Shown piece by piece: positions 21,845-33,694 of a stretch of 64,000 nt of DNA. The stretch is from Chelydra serpentina (lineage: Eukaryota > Chordata > Testudines > Chelydridae). The position numbers and the translations under genes were made by a program. A model generated the notes under the pieces. That model searched no databases, had not been told where the DNA came from, and saw only the letters and a list, made by a program, of their open reading frames with translations. Position 1 is the first letter of the stretch. Every line of letters begins with the position of its first letter. The stretch covers positions 6,386,001 through 6,450,000 of the forward strand of contig JBAIAC010000018.1 in assembly GCA_037349315.1 (NCBI GenBank). The letters run 5' to 3'.

Positions 21845-24100
21845 CTGCACAGAGATGTTTACTTGCTACGATGGACCAACGTGGAGACCCCTCAGAGGTG
21901 GAATGAAAAGGTTAAATCTCTTCTCTTGGCGTAGGAAGAGGAAGCTGACAGTAATTAATATAAAATCAGAAGCTAGGAATTGTAGAAAACAAATAAGGGA
22001 AGCAAAGGGACATAAGGAAAAATCTATGATCAGCAGAGCTAATAGGGACAATAGTTTTCTTAAGTATACTAGGAACAAAGAATCCTGACAATGGTACTGG
22101 TCCATTACTAGATGGAAATGGTACGATTATCAATAATAATGTAGAAAAGGCAGAAGTGTTTAATATTTCTGTTCTGTATTTGGGGGAGGGAGGGGAGGGA
22201 GAGAAACAGATGAAATAACCTCATTATACAGCGATAATGCTTTCCACTAGTATCTCTGGAAGATGTTAAAACAGCAACTACTAAAATCAGACATTTTTAA
22301 ATCAGCAGGTCTGGATAATTTACATCCAAGAGTTTTGAAAAAACTGTGTGAGGAGTTTGCTGGACCCTTCATGTCGATTTTCTTGAAGTCTTGGAACACT
22401 GAGGAAGTTCTAAAAGACTGGAAGAAAGCTAATGATATACCAATATTTAAAAAGAGTAAACAGGGCAACCTGGGTAATGATACATCTCCCAGTCTGACAC
22501 TGGTCCCAGGCAAGACAATGGAGCGGCTGATACAGGACCCAATAAAAAAATTAAAAGGAGGGTAATAAAATTAGTGGCCATCAACATGGGTTTATGGAAA
22601 ACAGATCCTGTCAAAATAACTTGGATTTCCCTTTTTTTTTTAGAAAATTACAAGTTTGGTTGATAAAGATAATAGTGTTGATGTAATATGGTTAGATTTC
22701 TTTGAGGCATTTGACTTGGTACTGGCACGTTTTGATTAAAACTAGAAGGATACAAAATTAACATGGCACACATTAAATGGATTAAAAGCTGGCTAACTGA
22801 TCAGTCTCAAAATGAAACCGTAAATGGGGAATCATCATCATCATCAAGCGGGTGTTTGTAGTGAAGCCCCCAGGGATCGCTTCTTGGCCTATCGTAACAT
22901 TTTTATGGATGACCTACAAGAAAACAAAATCACTGAAAGTTTGTAAATAAAGATTGGGCAGGAAGGGATAAATAACTAAGAGGACAGGTCACCAATTTAG
23001 ACTGATCTGGATTGTTTGGTAAGCTAGGCTCAAGCAAACAATATTAACTTTAATATTGCTAAATGTAAACGTGTACATCTAGGAACAAAAAAGCAGGCCA
23101 TACTTACAAGATGGAGGACTCTCTCAAACAGAGACAATGAAAAAGATTTGGTGGTCATGGTGGATAATCAACTAAACATGAGCTCCCAGTGCAATGCTAT
23201 GGCCAAAAGGGCTGACGCTATCCTTGGATGTTTAAACATGAGAATGTGAAGTAGGAGTAGAGAGGTTATTTTACCTCTGTATTTGGCACTGAAGCAACCA
23301 CTGCTGGAATACTACGTCCAGTTCTGGTGTGCATAATTCAAAAGGGGCAATGAAAAATTGGAGAGAGTTCAGAGAAGAGCCACAAGAATGTTTAAAGTAG
23401 GGATGGCCAACCTGTGGCTCCAGAGCCACATACGGCTCTTCAGAAGTTAATATGCGGCTCCTGGTATAGGCACCAACTCTGGGGCTGGAGCTACAGGTGC
23501 CAACTTTCCAATGTGCTGGCGGGTGTTCACTGCTCAACCCCTGGCTCTGCCACAGGCCCTGCCCCCACTCCACCCCTTCCTGTCCCTGCTATGCCCTCAC
23601 TCCTCCCCCTCCAAGCCTCCTGCATGCCACAAAACAGCTGGTAGAGAGGTGCGGGGAGGGGAGCTGATGGGGGGCTGCTGACGTATTACTGTGGCTCTTT
23701 GGCAACATACATTGGTAAATTTTGGCTTCTTCTCAGACCACCCCGGATTAAAGAATTAGAAAACATGCTTTATAGTTACAGAATCAAGGAGCTCAATATA
23801 TTTAGCTTAACAAAAAGAAGGTTAACGGGTGATTTGGTTACAGGCTGTAAGTACTTACATGGGGAACAAATATTTAATAATGGGCTCTTCAATCTAGCAC
23901 AGAAGGGTATAACATGACCCAATGGCTGGAAGTTGAAGCTTGTCATGTTCAGACTGGAAATAAGGCATACATTTAAGAGTGAGCATAATTAAGTATTGAA
24001 ACAATTTACCAATGTTTGTGGTGATTCTCCTTCATTGAGAATTTTAAAATCAAGATTGGATGTTTTTCTGAAAGGTAAATTCTAGGAATTATTTTGGGGA
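21845..24100 (+). mobile_element. Degraded CR1 LINE, split by a hAT element
   Basis: Plus-strand reverse transcriptase blocks of CR1 can be read: SEARNCRKQIREAKGHKEKS, SAGLDNLHPRVLKKLCEEFA, EEVLKDWKKANDIPIFKKSK, a degraded palm region near 22690-22920, VQRRATRMFKV, and, after the insertion at 23398-23745, KELENM, ELNIFSLTKRRLTGDLVTGC and the C-terminal SLRILKSRLDVFLKG. Frameshifts are many, so it is old. It lies in EIF4E intron 5 in antisense to the gene. Confidence 0.8.
23398..23745. mobile_element. hAT non-autonomous element nested in CR1
   Basis: The ends TAGGGATGGCC and, inverted, CGGGGTGGTC are flanked by GTTTAAAG (23390-23397) and GATTAAAG (23746-23753), an 8-bp duplication with one mismatch. 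Inside are TGTGGCTCCAGAGCC and GTGGCTCTTTGGC motifs. CR1 protein similarity resumes on the far side, which proves the nesting. Confidence 0.85.
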
Positions 24101-24681
24101 AGTTCAATGGCCTGTGTTCTATATAGCTCATCAATAGAAGTTTGTTTGCTTCATTTGCATCTTAGACTTTATGTACTGATCATTATCTTGAATAAAAAAT
24201 TTCAAAATCATTTTAAAGTTTTAGACTTAAATACACTGCTTTGAACAGCATGTGAGAACTAAACCAAGTCTTAAAGATTAATCGTCAACTGCAAAGGAAA
24301 TCTAACGGCCATAACTTGCTAGTAAATAAATCAAAGGTAAAAAAAAAACCCTACACTTTATAGAAGCGACACACAACTGCAAGGGGAACACATTATATTC
24401 ACTTGAGTAGTGGAAGCTGTAAACTTTTAGGCTCATGCCACACAAAACATCCAAAGTATTATTTAACCAATAGTATGGTCTTCTAGTATTAGGCCATAAA
24501 ACGCTACCATGTTGCTTAAGCAACAAAAGCATCGATAAGATGCGACAAGTATACTATTTATAGACATATTGTTTCTATTAGACAAGGAAAAAAACTAAAC
24601 GCTGTTGTATCTCTCTCCTAAATAAAATAGTTTATAGTTATATTCCAAACTTGGCCAACCTAACAGAAGTTTCAATTATCA

Positions 24682-24906
24682 GGGGGTAGCAGTGTTAGTC
24701 TGTATCCACAACAACCAACAAAGAGTCCGGTGGCACCTTAAAGACTAACAGATTTATTTGGGCATAAGCTTTCGTGGGTAAATACCACTTCTTCAGATGC
24801 ATGGAGTGAAAATTATAGATGCAGGCATTATATACTGACATGAAGAGAAGGGAGTTACTGGTTCTCCACTTGTGAGGTAACTCCCTTCTCTTCATGTGTC
24901 AGTATA
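24682..24906 (-). mobile_element. Penelope-like terminal repeat with hammerhead-like core
   Basis: The family sequence begins GGGGTAGCAGTGTTAGTCTG, then GGTGGCACCTTAAAGACTAA and ATTTGGGCATAAGCTTTCG. On the minus strand 24796-24770 reads CTGAAGA, a GTGG/CCAC stem with loop, and GAAA, the layout of a hammerhead catalytic core. The right part is a long inverted repeat (24836-24860 against 24880-24906, ACTGACATGAAGAGAAGGG). Penelope-like elements are known to carry hammerhead motifs in their terminal repeats; activity here is not shown. Confidence 0.6.
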
Positions 24907-25219
24907 GAACAGCAACTGAACAGTTCACTTTCCTAACCTTTGTTTTTATGTTGAAACAGGAAAGTTAAATATTTTGTGTTTTCTGTTTATAAATGTTTGA
25001 AAGCAATGCCACATTTCTTGGATTTTTCATAATGTTTAGGTAGCAGAGAAGTAAACAAAGTGTAGTTTAGGCTGATCAGGATGGTGTGATTACATTACAA
25101 CGAGAAACAGTAATACTACCTCCTTGCAGTTTTTAAGCTATAACTCTTGGGACTCGAAAGTTTCTCTCGCACAATATGTATTATGGCGTATGAGAAATAG
25201 CAATTAGCCTGAAGATACT

Positions 25220-25500
25220 CATCTTGTGACTCTGCAACTACATAAGGTCTTTGAGACACATCACAAGGCTTTTGTGGTGCCCATGGATCTGATAGATGTG
25301 ACACCCCCTCCACCACCACCCCCCTTTGAGTTTCACTCAAAGCTGCATGCAAAATGGAGTATATGCACCAAAGCCACTTGGATCTCTTCGTGTCCTTCCA
25401 AGCAGCAGAAAGATGGAGAAATAAGAATTGACAGCAACAGATTCTGCAGTGCGGTGAAGCTGCCATGTGTTAGCAGCCATATCACACCCTAAAGGAGAAG
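25220..25500. other. Unidentified long open stretch in intron 5
   Basis: Open frames of 88-116 codons overlap on both strands (for example LQLHKVFETHHKAFVVPMDL on plus), with a Pro-encoding CCACCACC run near 25306-25323. I recognise no protein family. It could be an old retrocopy or a lineage-specific repeat. Confidence 0.3.
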
Positions 25501-26648
25501 TAGTCAATAAGCAGACTGTGGGCCAAATCCAGACCACCAGAGGCTTTTGAATGGACCGTGAACTTTTTATTTAACTTATTATCATTGTTAGTTTTGTATT
25601 TTCTTCTCTGGAGTCTGTACTTTGATCAAGAAATCTGGACCTTGACAAAAAATAATTGATTACCCCCTTTCCTTAAGCCAAAGCTGATCACCAGATCCCA
25701 GTGTTGGACAGTCCAGCAGAAGAGCTGGTATAACAATACTTATGCAAACCCCTGCTTTGCTGCTGGTGTTGATGTACAGCCAGAGCTCCCCTCTGCTCCA
25801 TCTCATGCCAAGCAGCCATATCATCCCTTGAGCAATAGGAAATCAGCATAATTTAGCCTTTAGATTGCCCTAAATTACACTAGGCACTGGCCCCTCATCA
25901 AGTTGCATTGTGCTCTCCTGAGCTGTAGCAGAGAATATGGGCCAATATTGTATTTTCAATTACAAAATAATTCTGACATGCCAATTTGGTGTTGTATTAA
26001 GATGAACAGGTATATGATTGCTCATGCAGGGTGACAGTTTTGCAATGTATTAACCATAAAGTAATGCCAGGACATTCCGTCAAGCATCTGACTCCAGTAG
26101 ATGCTGAAGAATCTATTCAGTTCTTCGGAGACAGTAAATTTTAGCCTTTTCCATGTGATATATTTTGTGCATATACTACGATTTTTTATTCGAATATATT
26201 ACGATTAGGAGTATTTGGCAGCTACAGCTTTTTGCATTTAAGATTCTAAAATAGTCTACAAAAAATACCTGGAGAGAGGAAAATGGAATCGTTTGTGTAA
26301 TGCACTAAACTGTACTATCCCATAACGCATAACATTCAGTATCCACTACATGAAATGAAAGTATAAGGGATCTCATTGACAACACTTATGTCAATTCCAT
26401 TGTATGTATGAACTATTATTAAGAATATAAAATATAAATAAAACTGATACATTTGTTAAGTTTAAGAGTAAAGTTAGAGATAACATGTAAATAATTAAAC
26501 TTCACCAGTAGCTGAAAAGTATGACAAATACTCTACATCATTAGGGTAAGAAGGCTAATCAGTTATGTGCAGAATTACCTCTATCATGGGCATTAACAGA
26601 CAACTACCAGTTGGCTTTTTAACAAATGTTTGCAAGTCACCGTTAAAC

Positions 26649-28311
26649 TAGGGCTGTCGATTAATTGCAGTTAACTTACGCGAGTAACTGTTAAACAATA
26701 GAATACCAATTGAATTTTATTAAATAATTGTGGATGTTTTTCTACATTTTCAAATATATTGATTTCAATTGCAACACAGTATACAAAGTTGACAGTGCTC
26801 ACTTTATATTATTTTTCATTACAAATATTTGCACTGTAAAAATAGCAAACAAAAGAAATGGTATTTTTCAAATTTACCTCATAGAATAGCGCAATCTCTA
26901 CTGTATAAGCGCAACTCACAAATGTAGATTTTTTTTGTTACATAACTGCACTCAAAAACAAAACAATGTAAAACTTTAGAGCCTACAAGTCCATTCAGTC
27001 CGACTTCTTGTTCAGCCTATCGTGAAGACAAACAAGTCTGTTTACGTTTACAGGAGAGAAGAATGGCCCTACTCGGTCAGACCAAAGGCCCCTCTAGCCC
27101 AGTATCCTGTCTTCTGACAGTGGACAATGCCAGGTGCCGCAGAGGGAATGAACAGAACAGGTAAGCAAGTGATCCATCCCATTGCTCATTCCCAGCTTCT
27201 GCCCACTTCTTATTTACAACGTCACCTGAAAGTGAGAACAGGCGTTTGCATGACACTTTTCTAGCTGGCATTGCAAGATAACTGGCACGAAGGTATGCTA
27301 AACATTCATATGCCCCTTCATGCTTCGGCCACCATTCCAGAGGAAATGCTTCCATGCTGAACACTTGTTAAAAAAATAATGCATTACTGTAATTAAATTT
27401 GTGACTGAACTCCTTGCAGGGTGAATTGTATGTCTCCTACTCTGTTTTACCCACATTATGCCATATATTTCATGTTATAGCAGTCTCGGATGATGACCCA
27501 GCACATGTTGTTCATTTTAAGAACACTTTCTCTGCAGATTTGACAAAAGACAAAATATATCAATGTGAGATTTTTTCCGATCGTATGCTTTCAGAAGTCT
27601 TAAAAGAGCAACACTATGATGCAGAAACTACAGAACCCGAACCACCAAAAAAGAAAATCAACCTTCTGCTGATGGCATCTGACTCTGATGATGAAAATGA
27701 ACATGCATCGGTCTGCACTGCTTTGGATGGTTATCGGGCAGAACCCATTATCAGCATGGATGCATGTCCTCTGGAATGGTGGTTGAAGCATGAAGGGGCA
27801 TATGAAACTTTAGTGCATCTGACACAAATATCTTGCAATTCCAGCTACACCAGTGCCATGCAAACGCCTGTTCTCACCTTTCAGGAGATATTCTAAACAA
27901 GACGCAGACAGCATTATCTCCTGCAAATGTACACAAATTTGTTTGTCTGAGCGATTGGCTGAACAAGAAGTAGGACTGAGTGGACTAGTAGGCTCTTAAG
28001 TTTTACATTGTTTTATTTTTGAATGCAGGTTTTTTGTACATAATTCTACATTTGTAAGTTCGACTTTCATGATAAAGAGATTGCACTACAGTACTCATTA
28101 GGTGAACTGAAAAATATTTTTTTTTAACAGTGCAAATATTTGTAATCAAAAATAAAGTGAGCACTGTACACTTTGTACTCTGTGTTGTAATTGAAATCAA
28201 TATATTTGAAAATGTAGAAAATATCCAAAACTAAATAAATGGTATTCTCTATTATTGTTTAACAGTGCGATAAATAGCGCGATTAATTTTTTTTATTGCT
28301 TGACAGCCCTA
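26649..28311. mobile_element. Fold-back hAT element with ~600-bp inverted arms
   Basis: The ends TAGGGCTGTCGATTAATTGC and (inverted) TAGGGCTGTCAAGCAATAA are flanked by CGTTAAAC (26641-26648) and ATTTAAAC (28312-28319), a diverged 8-bp duplication. Both arms derive from the same 3' end of a hAT transposase. The left arm on minus reads PLEWWPKHEGAYECLAYL and VSCKRLFSLSGDVVNKK; the right arm on plus reads PLEWWLKHEGAYETLVHL. The arms run roughly 26649-27370 and 27740-28311 with a transposase-derived loop (FKNTFSADLTKDKIYQCEIF). The element is an inverted duplication, not a simple internal deletion. Confidence 0.85.
27054..27195 (-). mobile_element. CR1 3' tail inserted in the left arm of the fold-back
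   Basis: The minus strand ends with GACCAAAGG-type CR1 3'UTR sequence and GGCCATTCTT, the same 3' end seen at 48767-49033 and 58740-58965. It interrupts the left arm, while the right arm has no counterpart, so it came later than the inversion. Confidence 0.75.
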
Positions 28312-28525
28312 ATTTAAACATAATATGTAGCCTAAAATTTGTATGCTTGTCTTACTTCAAATAACACGTTTGAGCATCATTAGTGTACCTTGTGTTTCAT
28401 GACTATCTATTTTTGTAAGGAAAAAGTCATGAAAGATTTTAGTAATGCCAAAGAGAGAAACCCTTTATAGGTAGCTATTAAACATATGAATCTTAAGTTA
28501 TAACATGCAATGTCATGGAGCTTAC

Positions 28526-28639
28526 TGTCTCTAGCCAGAAGCGATCAAGATCATTTCGTCTCTGCTGTTTAGTTAGTGTAATTAGCCATCTTCCTCCTCG
28601 TTTATTTTTCTCATCTTCCCACATAGGTTCAATCCCATC
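28526..28639 (-). CDS. EIF4E: EIF4E coding exon 5
   Basis: A TAG acceptor and a GTAAGC donor flank 114 nt (38 codons). It encodes DGIEPMWEDEKNKRGGRW, with W102 and E103 that stack on and hydrogen-bond to 7-methylguanine, and then LITLTKQQRRNDLDRFWLET. Both ends fall on codon boundaries. Confidence 0.97.
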
Positions 28640-29044
28640 CTACAAAACGTACAGTAAGACAGTAAATGGCAAAATACCTCATTTGTATTTTATAATACAA
28701 CATAAAAGGGGATGTAACATTTAAATCGCAACACAAGAACAGAATTTACAGTTTAAGAATAGTAATGATTCTCTCCCCCACCCGCAGAGTACCTTATTGT
28801 AGGGTAGGAACACTGAACACTAACAGCAACACCAGTTTCATGGTAAATAGTAACGGAGAAATTCAGGAACTAAAAATTTAGTATTTCTCAGACAGTTGAA
28901 TTCTTATTTGTATAGCAAAGTCATGAGTAAGTACATGGAGCATTCTGTAGCAGACTTCAAGTTAATCTAGTTCAAATACAGCACAGGTGAGACATTTGTT
29001 TAGTCCTGTATGAAACTGGGCAACATAACCAGTAATTAAAACAA

Positions 29045-29330
29045 GGGAGTATGCCTATACTGCAAACTAAAACCTGTGGCACTGAATCTCAGATCCAGGT
29101 CAACGGACTACGGCTTGGGGAAGAAGCGGGAGGAGAGCCTCAGGCTGCAGAGCTAAAAATACCAGTGTATATGTTTGGGCTTGGGCTGGAGCCCAGACTC
29201 TGAAACCTGGCAAAGAAAGAGGGTACTGTGGTCAGCCCCCAGCCCAAGGAGGAACATCCACACAGCTATTTTTAGCTCCATGGTCCGAGCCTGAGTCAAC
29301 TGACCCCAAGATCTGACACTTAGTACCACA
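29045..29330. mobile_element. Palindromic MITE (Harbinger/hAT-like)
   Basis: The left part (CTATACTGCAAACTAAAACC, CTCAGGCTGCAGAGCTAAAA, GGGCTTGGGCTGGAGCCC) is mirrored on the right (CAGCCCAAGG, AGCTATTTTTAGCTCC, GAGCCTGAGTCAACTGACCC). The ends are weak and no target duplication was identified. Confidence 0.65.
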
Positions 29331-29384
29331 GCTTTTTCTTTTTACACTCCTGAGTTATATTCTTCAGTTTGGCCACCAAGACTC

Positions 29385-29450
29385 TGTGATTTGGCCAGGT
29401 TACTGAATCTTTGTGCTTCAGTTTACTCAGGCGCGAAGTGGGAAAGTTGC
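29385..29450 (+). repeat. MIR-like fragment
   Basis: GGCCAGGTTACTGAATCTTT followed by GTGCTTCAGTTTACTC fits the MIR core block around the CCTCAGTTTCC motif. Confidence 0.4.
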
Positions 29451-30387
29451 TTACTGTCAAAAAGTGACTTAGTCAAAGTGGCATCATGGCAGCCACTGTT
29501 TACTGCCTCAATGAATTCCAGAGCAAAATATGCAGGGTTTACAAATAATTTTTTTCTTTAAACTGCTATCCTTGCAAAAAACAAAACAATACCACCCCGC
29601 CCCCCAAAAAACCCCAACAAAAAGTCAATCTATCATTTAAAAGGCAAACTGTTTTCTGATTCATGCATCGCCAGCAATGAAGGATCTGCAATTGGAACTT
29701 ACTTAACACTTGCTGCACTAGTCAGAAAAGAACCCAGCTCCCACCCCCATAGTGCTGTCAACGTTGCAGTGTTTGATATATAAAATAATATTTTTAATGG
29801 TAAGTTTTCAGAGAAGAGCTACAATTCAATATCTGTGCTTCAAAGAAATTTGGATGAGAGCTGAAAGTGGAAAGGTAGTTAATGATGTCAGGTCACTTTC
29901 CCACATTTGGCACTCTTATTGGTAGCCACAGAGAGATCAAACTACTTCATCGCCCTGAGAGGCAATTCCTCTAGGTCAAGATTGAAGGCCACTGGCAGGA
30001 TCACATGGGAAAGCTTACAAAGCTGTTGCCAGTGATGTGCCTGTTGCCAGCAAGCATGAGCCAGCAAGCATGAAATCCTCTACAGTACGGGCTTTGTTTG
30101 ATAACTTTAATAAAACACTACGTTCACTTAAAATAATATGGGAAAGCACATCGGAGGTGCTTAGTAGTTTTATTATGTATAAAGTACTAGTTAAACAGCC
30201 ATGTCAACCCCTTTGTTACATCCCAAAAATCACATTATATAAAGTAATGACTGGAAAATCTTTTCCACTATTAAAAACACCTTTGAAACATGATATGATC
30301 AAGTACTTGAGCACATATCTTGTAAAATTCTTACAATGCAGACACAAACAAGATACAAGGTGATGAAAAACAATGCATCAGTAGGGT

Positions 30388-30500
30388 CTTGGGCCTGAAT
30401 TTTCAAAGCAACCAGTGATTCTCAGTGCCCAACTTGAGTTATCTTAAAGGAGCCTGATTGTCAGAGGACAGGTGCTCAGCACTTTCTGAAAGTGAGGCAC
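30388..30500. repeat. Interspersed repeat fragment, family of 33695-33855
   Basis: The series AGTGATTCTCAGTGCCCAAC, TTGAGTTATCTTAAAGGAGC and CTGATTGTCAGAGGACAGG parallels the left arm of the palindrome at 33695-33855. Confidence 0.5.
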
Positions 30501-30643
30501 TTTTAACACATCTCCACCAGCTGGGTTCCCAATATCAGTCGTCACTTTTAAAATGTCGATCATGGTATCTTTACTTATTCAAGAAAACAGTTATACAAGA
30601 TTGTGATTTACATTAATAATTTAAAAAAGCTTACTGGGCATAC

Positions 30644-30707
30644 CTTAAAAAGTGAGTAGTCACAGCCAGGCATTAAATTACTAGAGAGCTGGATATGGTT
30701 GTATAAA
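30644..30707 (-). CDS. EIF4E: EIF4E coding exon 4
   Basis: A TAG acceptor and a GTATGC donor flank 64 nt encoding LYNHIQLSSNLMPGCDYSLF followed by lysine. This matches the vertebrate eIF4E core between the eIF4G-binding helix and the second cap-binding loop. The exon ends on a codon boundary after 95 cumulative codons. Confidence 0.97.
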
Positions 30708-31574
30708 CTATTTGAAAACAAAGAAACACACATAATTATAAGAAATACGTTAAAAAAGTTCAGCAGCTTCTGAAGGTACAATATTGTTCTTGAAAGGCTT
30801 AAGAAAGCCGAATTCATACAGCTTGGAGTTTGACTGACAAAACATGCTTAAATCAAACTGAATGGTGCATTAAAATCAAGTTATTAAAACTGATTTCTGA
30901 AGTTACCTCAACTTCAGCAGTATAGAAACCCAATATAAAAATGCATATCAATTTATATTCTGACGTCAACCAGTTTTTAGTAGAGACGTTACTTATTTAG
31001 CTCTTTAAAAAGTACTGAGCATCAAGCAGGACAGAAACTGGTTTACGCCCATGCTACACCAACTATCATTTTTCAAAAATATTGCCATTTTCACCACCTA
31101 AACCCAAGTCTTGACTTAAGATAACATGAGTTAATATTTCATACAAGTTTATCACATTAACGTTCGGGACACCCACTGAACAAAATTGATTTGTTTTGTA
31201 TATTGTAATAGAAAGATAAAGGCTCAGGCTTCTGTGGCTCTTCTATCCAGAAGATGTGTTTTAAGAGTCATATTCTATCTCATGAACATCTATTACATTA
31301 CTCCAAGGGTGGAGACTGTAGGCAGAATATTTGACATCCAACGGAGGATGAACAAGAGACAAGCGTGCAAGACTCAGAAAAAGTAAAGTGTATACTAAGC
31401 CAAAATGAAGTGCTCACCACCAAGCAATGCACGGGAAAAAACATTTTGAAAATGGAGTGGCGAGGGGCTTAATATACTAAATTGGATGAACGTGTGGAGG
31501 AAAGGATGCTGTTGTAACAGATATTGCAATGACATGCAATATCTTTGGGGATCATAAATATATCAATCGTTTAT

Positions 31575-31927
31575 GTATGACATTTACTCCATGGTGGAGA
31601 GAGTTACCACCACTCCTACAGGAACTAAACTTGAGGGGTAGGGGTGATTCAGGCAAATCACTCTAGACCGGTACCATACCCTGGACTGGTTGGGCATATA
31701 TTGATTCAAGCTGGGTTTTCCAGAGACTAGGAGACAAAGAAAGGGCTTTTGGTATAAAAGGATGAGCTTAACTGACACAGGGTCCTTTTTCTGATCCAGC
31801 AAATGGACAGGACCTTCTGTCCATGGGGGCCCCAATCCTTGCAGAATTGTTTGAAAAAAAAGACTTTGGCTTACTAGGGCCCCATAAGACTCAAGGGTGA
31901 ACTCTAGTAAGCTTTTAGCATGCATGT
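31575..31927 (+). mobile_element. Probable LTR fragment
   Basis: A TATA box (TATAAAAG, 31753-31760) is followed by an R-like stretch with GGGTCCTTTTTCTGATCC and GGGGCCCCAATCCTTGC. It resembles turtle retroviral/Gypsy LTRs, but no ends were confirmed. Confidence 0.4.
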
Positions 31928-31936
31928 ATGAAAAAA

Positions 31937-33260
31937 AATGGTTACTAACCTCTCGTAACTATTGTTCTTTGAGATGTGTTGCTCATGTCCATTCCATTAT
32001 AGGTGTGTGCACTTGCCACATGCACCAGAAATTTTCCCTCAGTGGTATCCATAGGGGACCAGCTCTGGTGCACTCTGGAGAGGCGCACGTATGCACTGGT
32101 ATAAGGGGCGCCACTGGCACCCCCTCTCCCTCAGTTCCTTCTTGCCAGAACTCCAACATAGGAGAAAGAGGGTGGGTCATGAAATGGACATGAGCAACAC
32201 ATCTCGAAAAACAACAATTATGAAAGGTGACTCCCAAGCAATACCTCCAGAGGCGGGTAGGAGTTCATGGACGTGTTGATTGCAACACAGCTCTGCCAAG
32301 ACCAGCATCATCTCTAGCCTGCTTAGTGATGGCATAGTACGTTGTGAACGTGTGTACTGCAGAACACGTTGCAGCCCTGCATATGTCCCGGATAGGGTCA
32401 TGCACCAGGAAAGCAGACAAACACGCTTGAGCCCTTGTTGAATGAGCCTTTACTATTGGCAGAGGCACAGCCTGCACTGTCTCGTAACAAGTACAGATGC
32501 AGGAGATGATCCAAGTCTAAATCCTCTGAGAAGACACAGGAAAGCCCTTAAGCCTGTCAGCTACCGCAACAAAGAGCTGAGTCCATCTGTGGAAGGGCTT
32601 AGTGCATTCCAAGGAGAAAGCCAGGGCATGCCTGACATCTAGAGTATGCAGATCCCTCTCCATGTTGGTCATGTGACGCTATGGGCAGAACACTAGGAGG
32701 AAGATGTCCTGGTTGATATGGAAGTGCGGCATCACCTTTGGCAGGAAGGTTGGATGGGGTTACAGCTGAACCTTGTCCTTGTAGAACACCATGTACAGGG
32801 GCTCCAATGTAAGGGCTTTCATCTCGGAGACTCGTTTCACCAAGGTAATAGCTACAAGGAATGCGACCTTCCACATCATGTGGGAAAGGGAAAAAGGAAG
32901 CCATACATTCAAAGGGCGGGCCTGTGAGCCTGGTGAGGACCAGGTTGAGGTCCAACGAGGGGAATGGGTTCCAGACCGGCAGAAATAGTCTTTCAATGCC
33001 TCTCAGGAACCTGATCGTCATCTCATGCAAGAATACCGATCTACTCTGGATGCAAGTACACCTGATATGGCTGCCAGGTGTACCTTGATCAAAGAGAAGG
33101 CAATGGTCAGGTGCTTTAAGTGAAACAGGTAATGCAGAATGAACTGCAGAGACGACTGGGTCTAGCAGATATTCCACTCCATCATCCAGCAGGAGAAGCA
33201 CTTCAATTTTGCTAAATAAGTGGCTCTGGTGGAGGGCTTTCTGCTCTCCAAGAGAGCCTG
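31937..33260 (-). mobile_element. DIRS-like retrotransposon 3' part with terminal inverted repeat
   Basis: The minus strand carries the tyrosine recombinase: AVHSALPVSLKAP, RFLRGIERLF, LDLNLVLTRLTGPPFECMAS, GVLQGQGSAVTPSNLPAKGD, and then VKAHSTRAQA, whose HSTR (32433-32444) fits the HxxR catalytic box, and IRDICRAATCSAVHTFTTYY. Several frame changes break it. Beyond the ORF lies an inverted repeat: 31937-31995 (GTTCTTTGAGATGTGTTGCTC) against 32165-32235. DIRS elements carry unusual terminal repeats and integrate through a circular intermediate. Confidence 0.75.
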
Positions 33261-33694
33261 CTGTACCCGACTAAAGCAGGCTTTTTCCTCTGGATTTAGC
33301 TACGCAGCACCCCAACTGTGAGGTGGAGAGGGGTGAGGTTCAGGTGCTGCTGTTAGAGCCTGGCCATTAATAGACTTTGGGGGCATTCAGTATAGAAATG
33401 ATTTTCCCTTCTACCCTCTTCTGAAATGCTCTGAAACTTCTTGTTTTGCTTAATTCCTATGGGAATCATGGTACCAATCATGTGACAGAATATATATCCT
33501 TGACAATTTCACAAGGGAGGGGAAATATAGCACAGTGGGAAGGTTTCCAAATGTCTGGTTTCCCCAGTATTATTGAGATCTATGGTACTCTGCCCAGTAT
33601 CTGTCTGTTATACAAATAAGAGGTTTAACATATCTTCAATTCACCAGTATCCCAGGCCCTCGAGAATACTCACTCTGCTTGATAAACGTGCATG

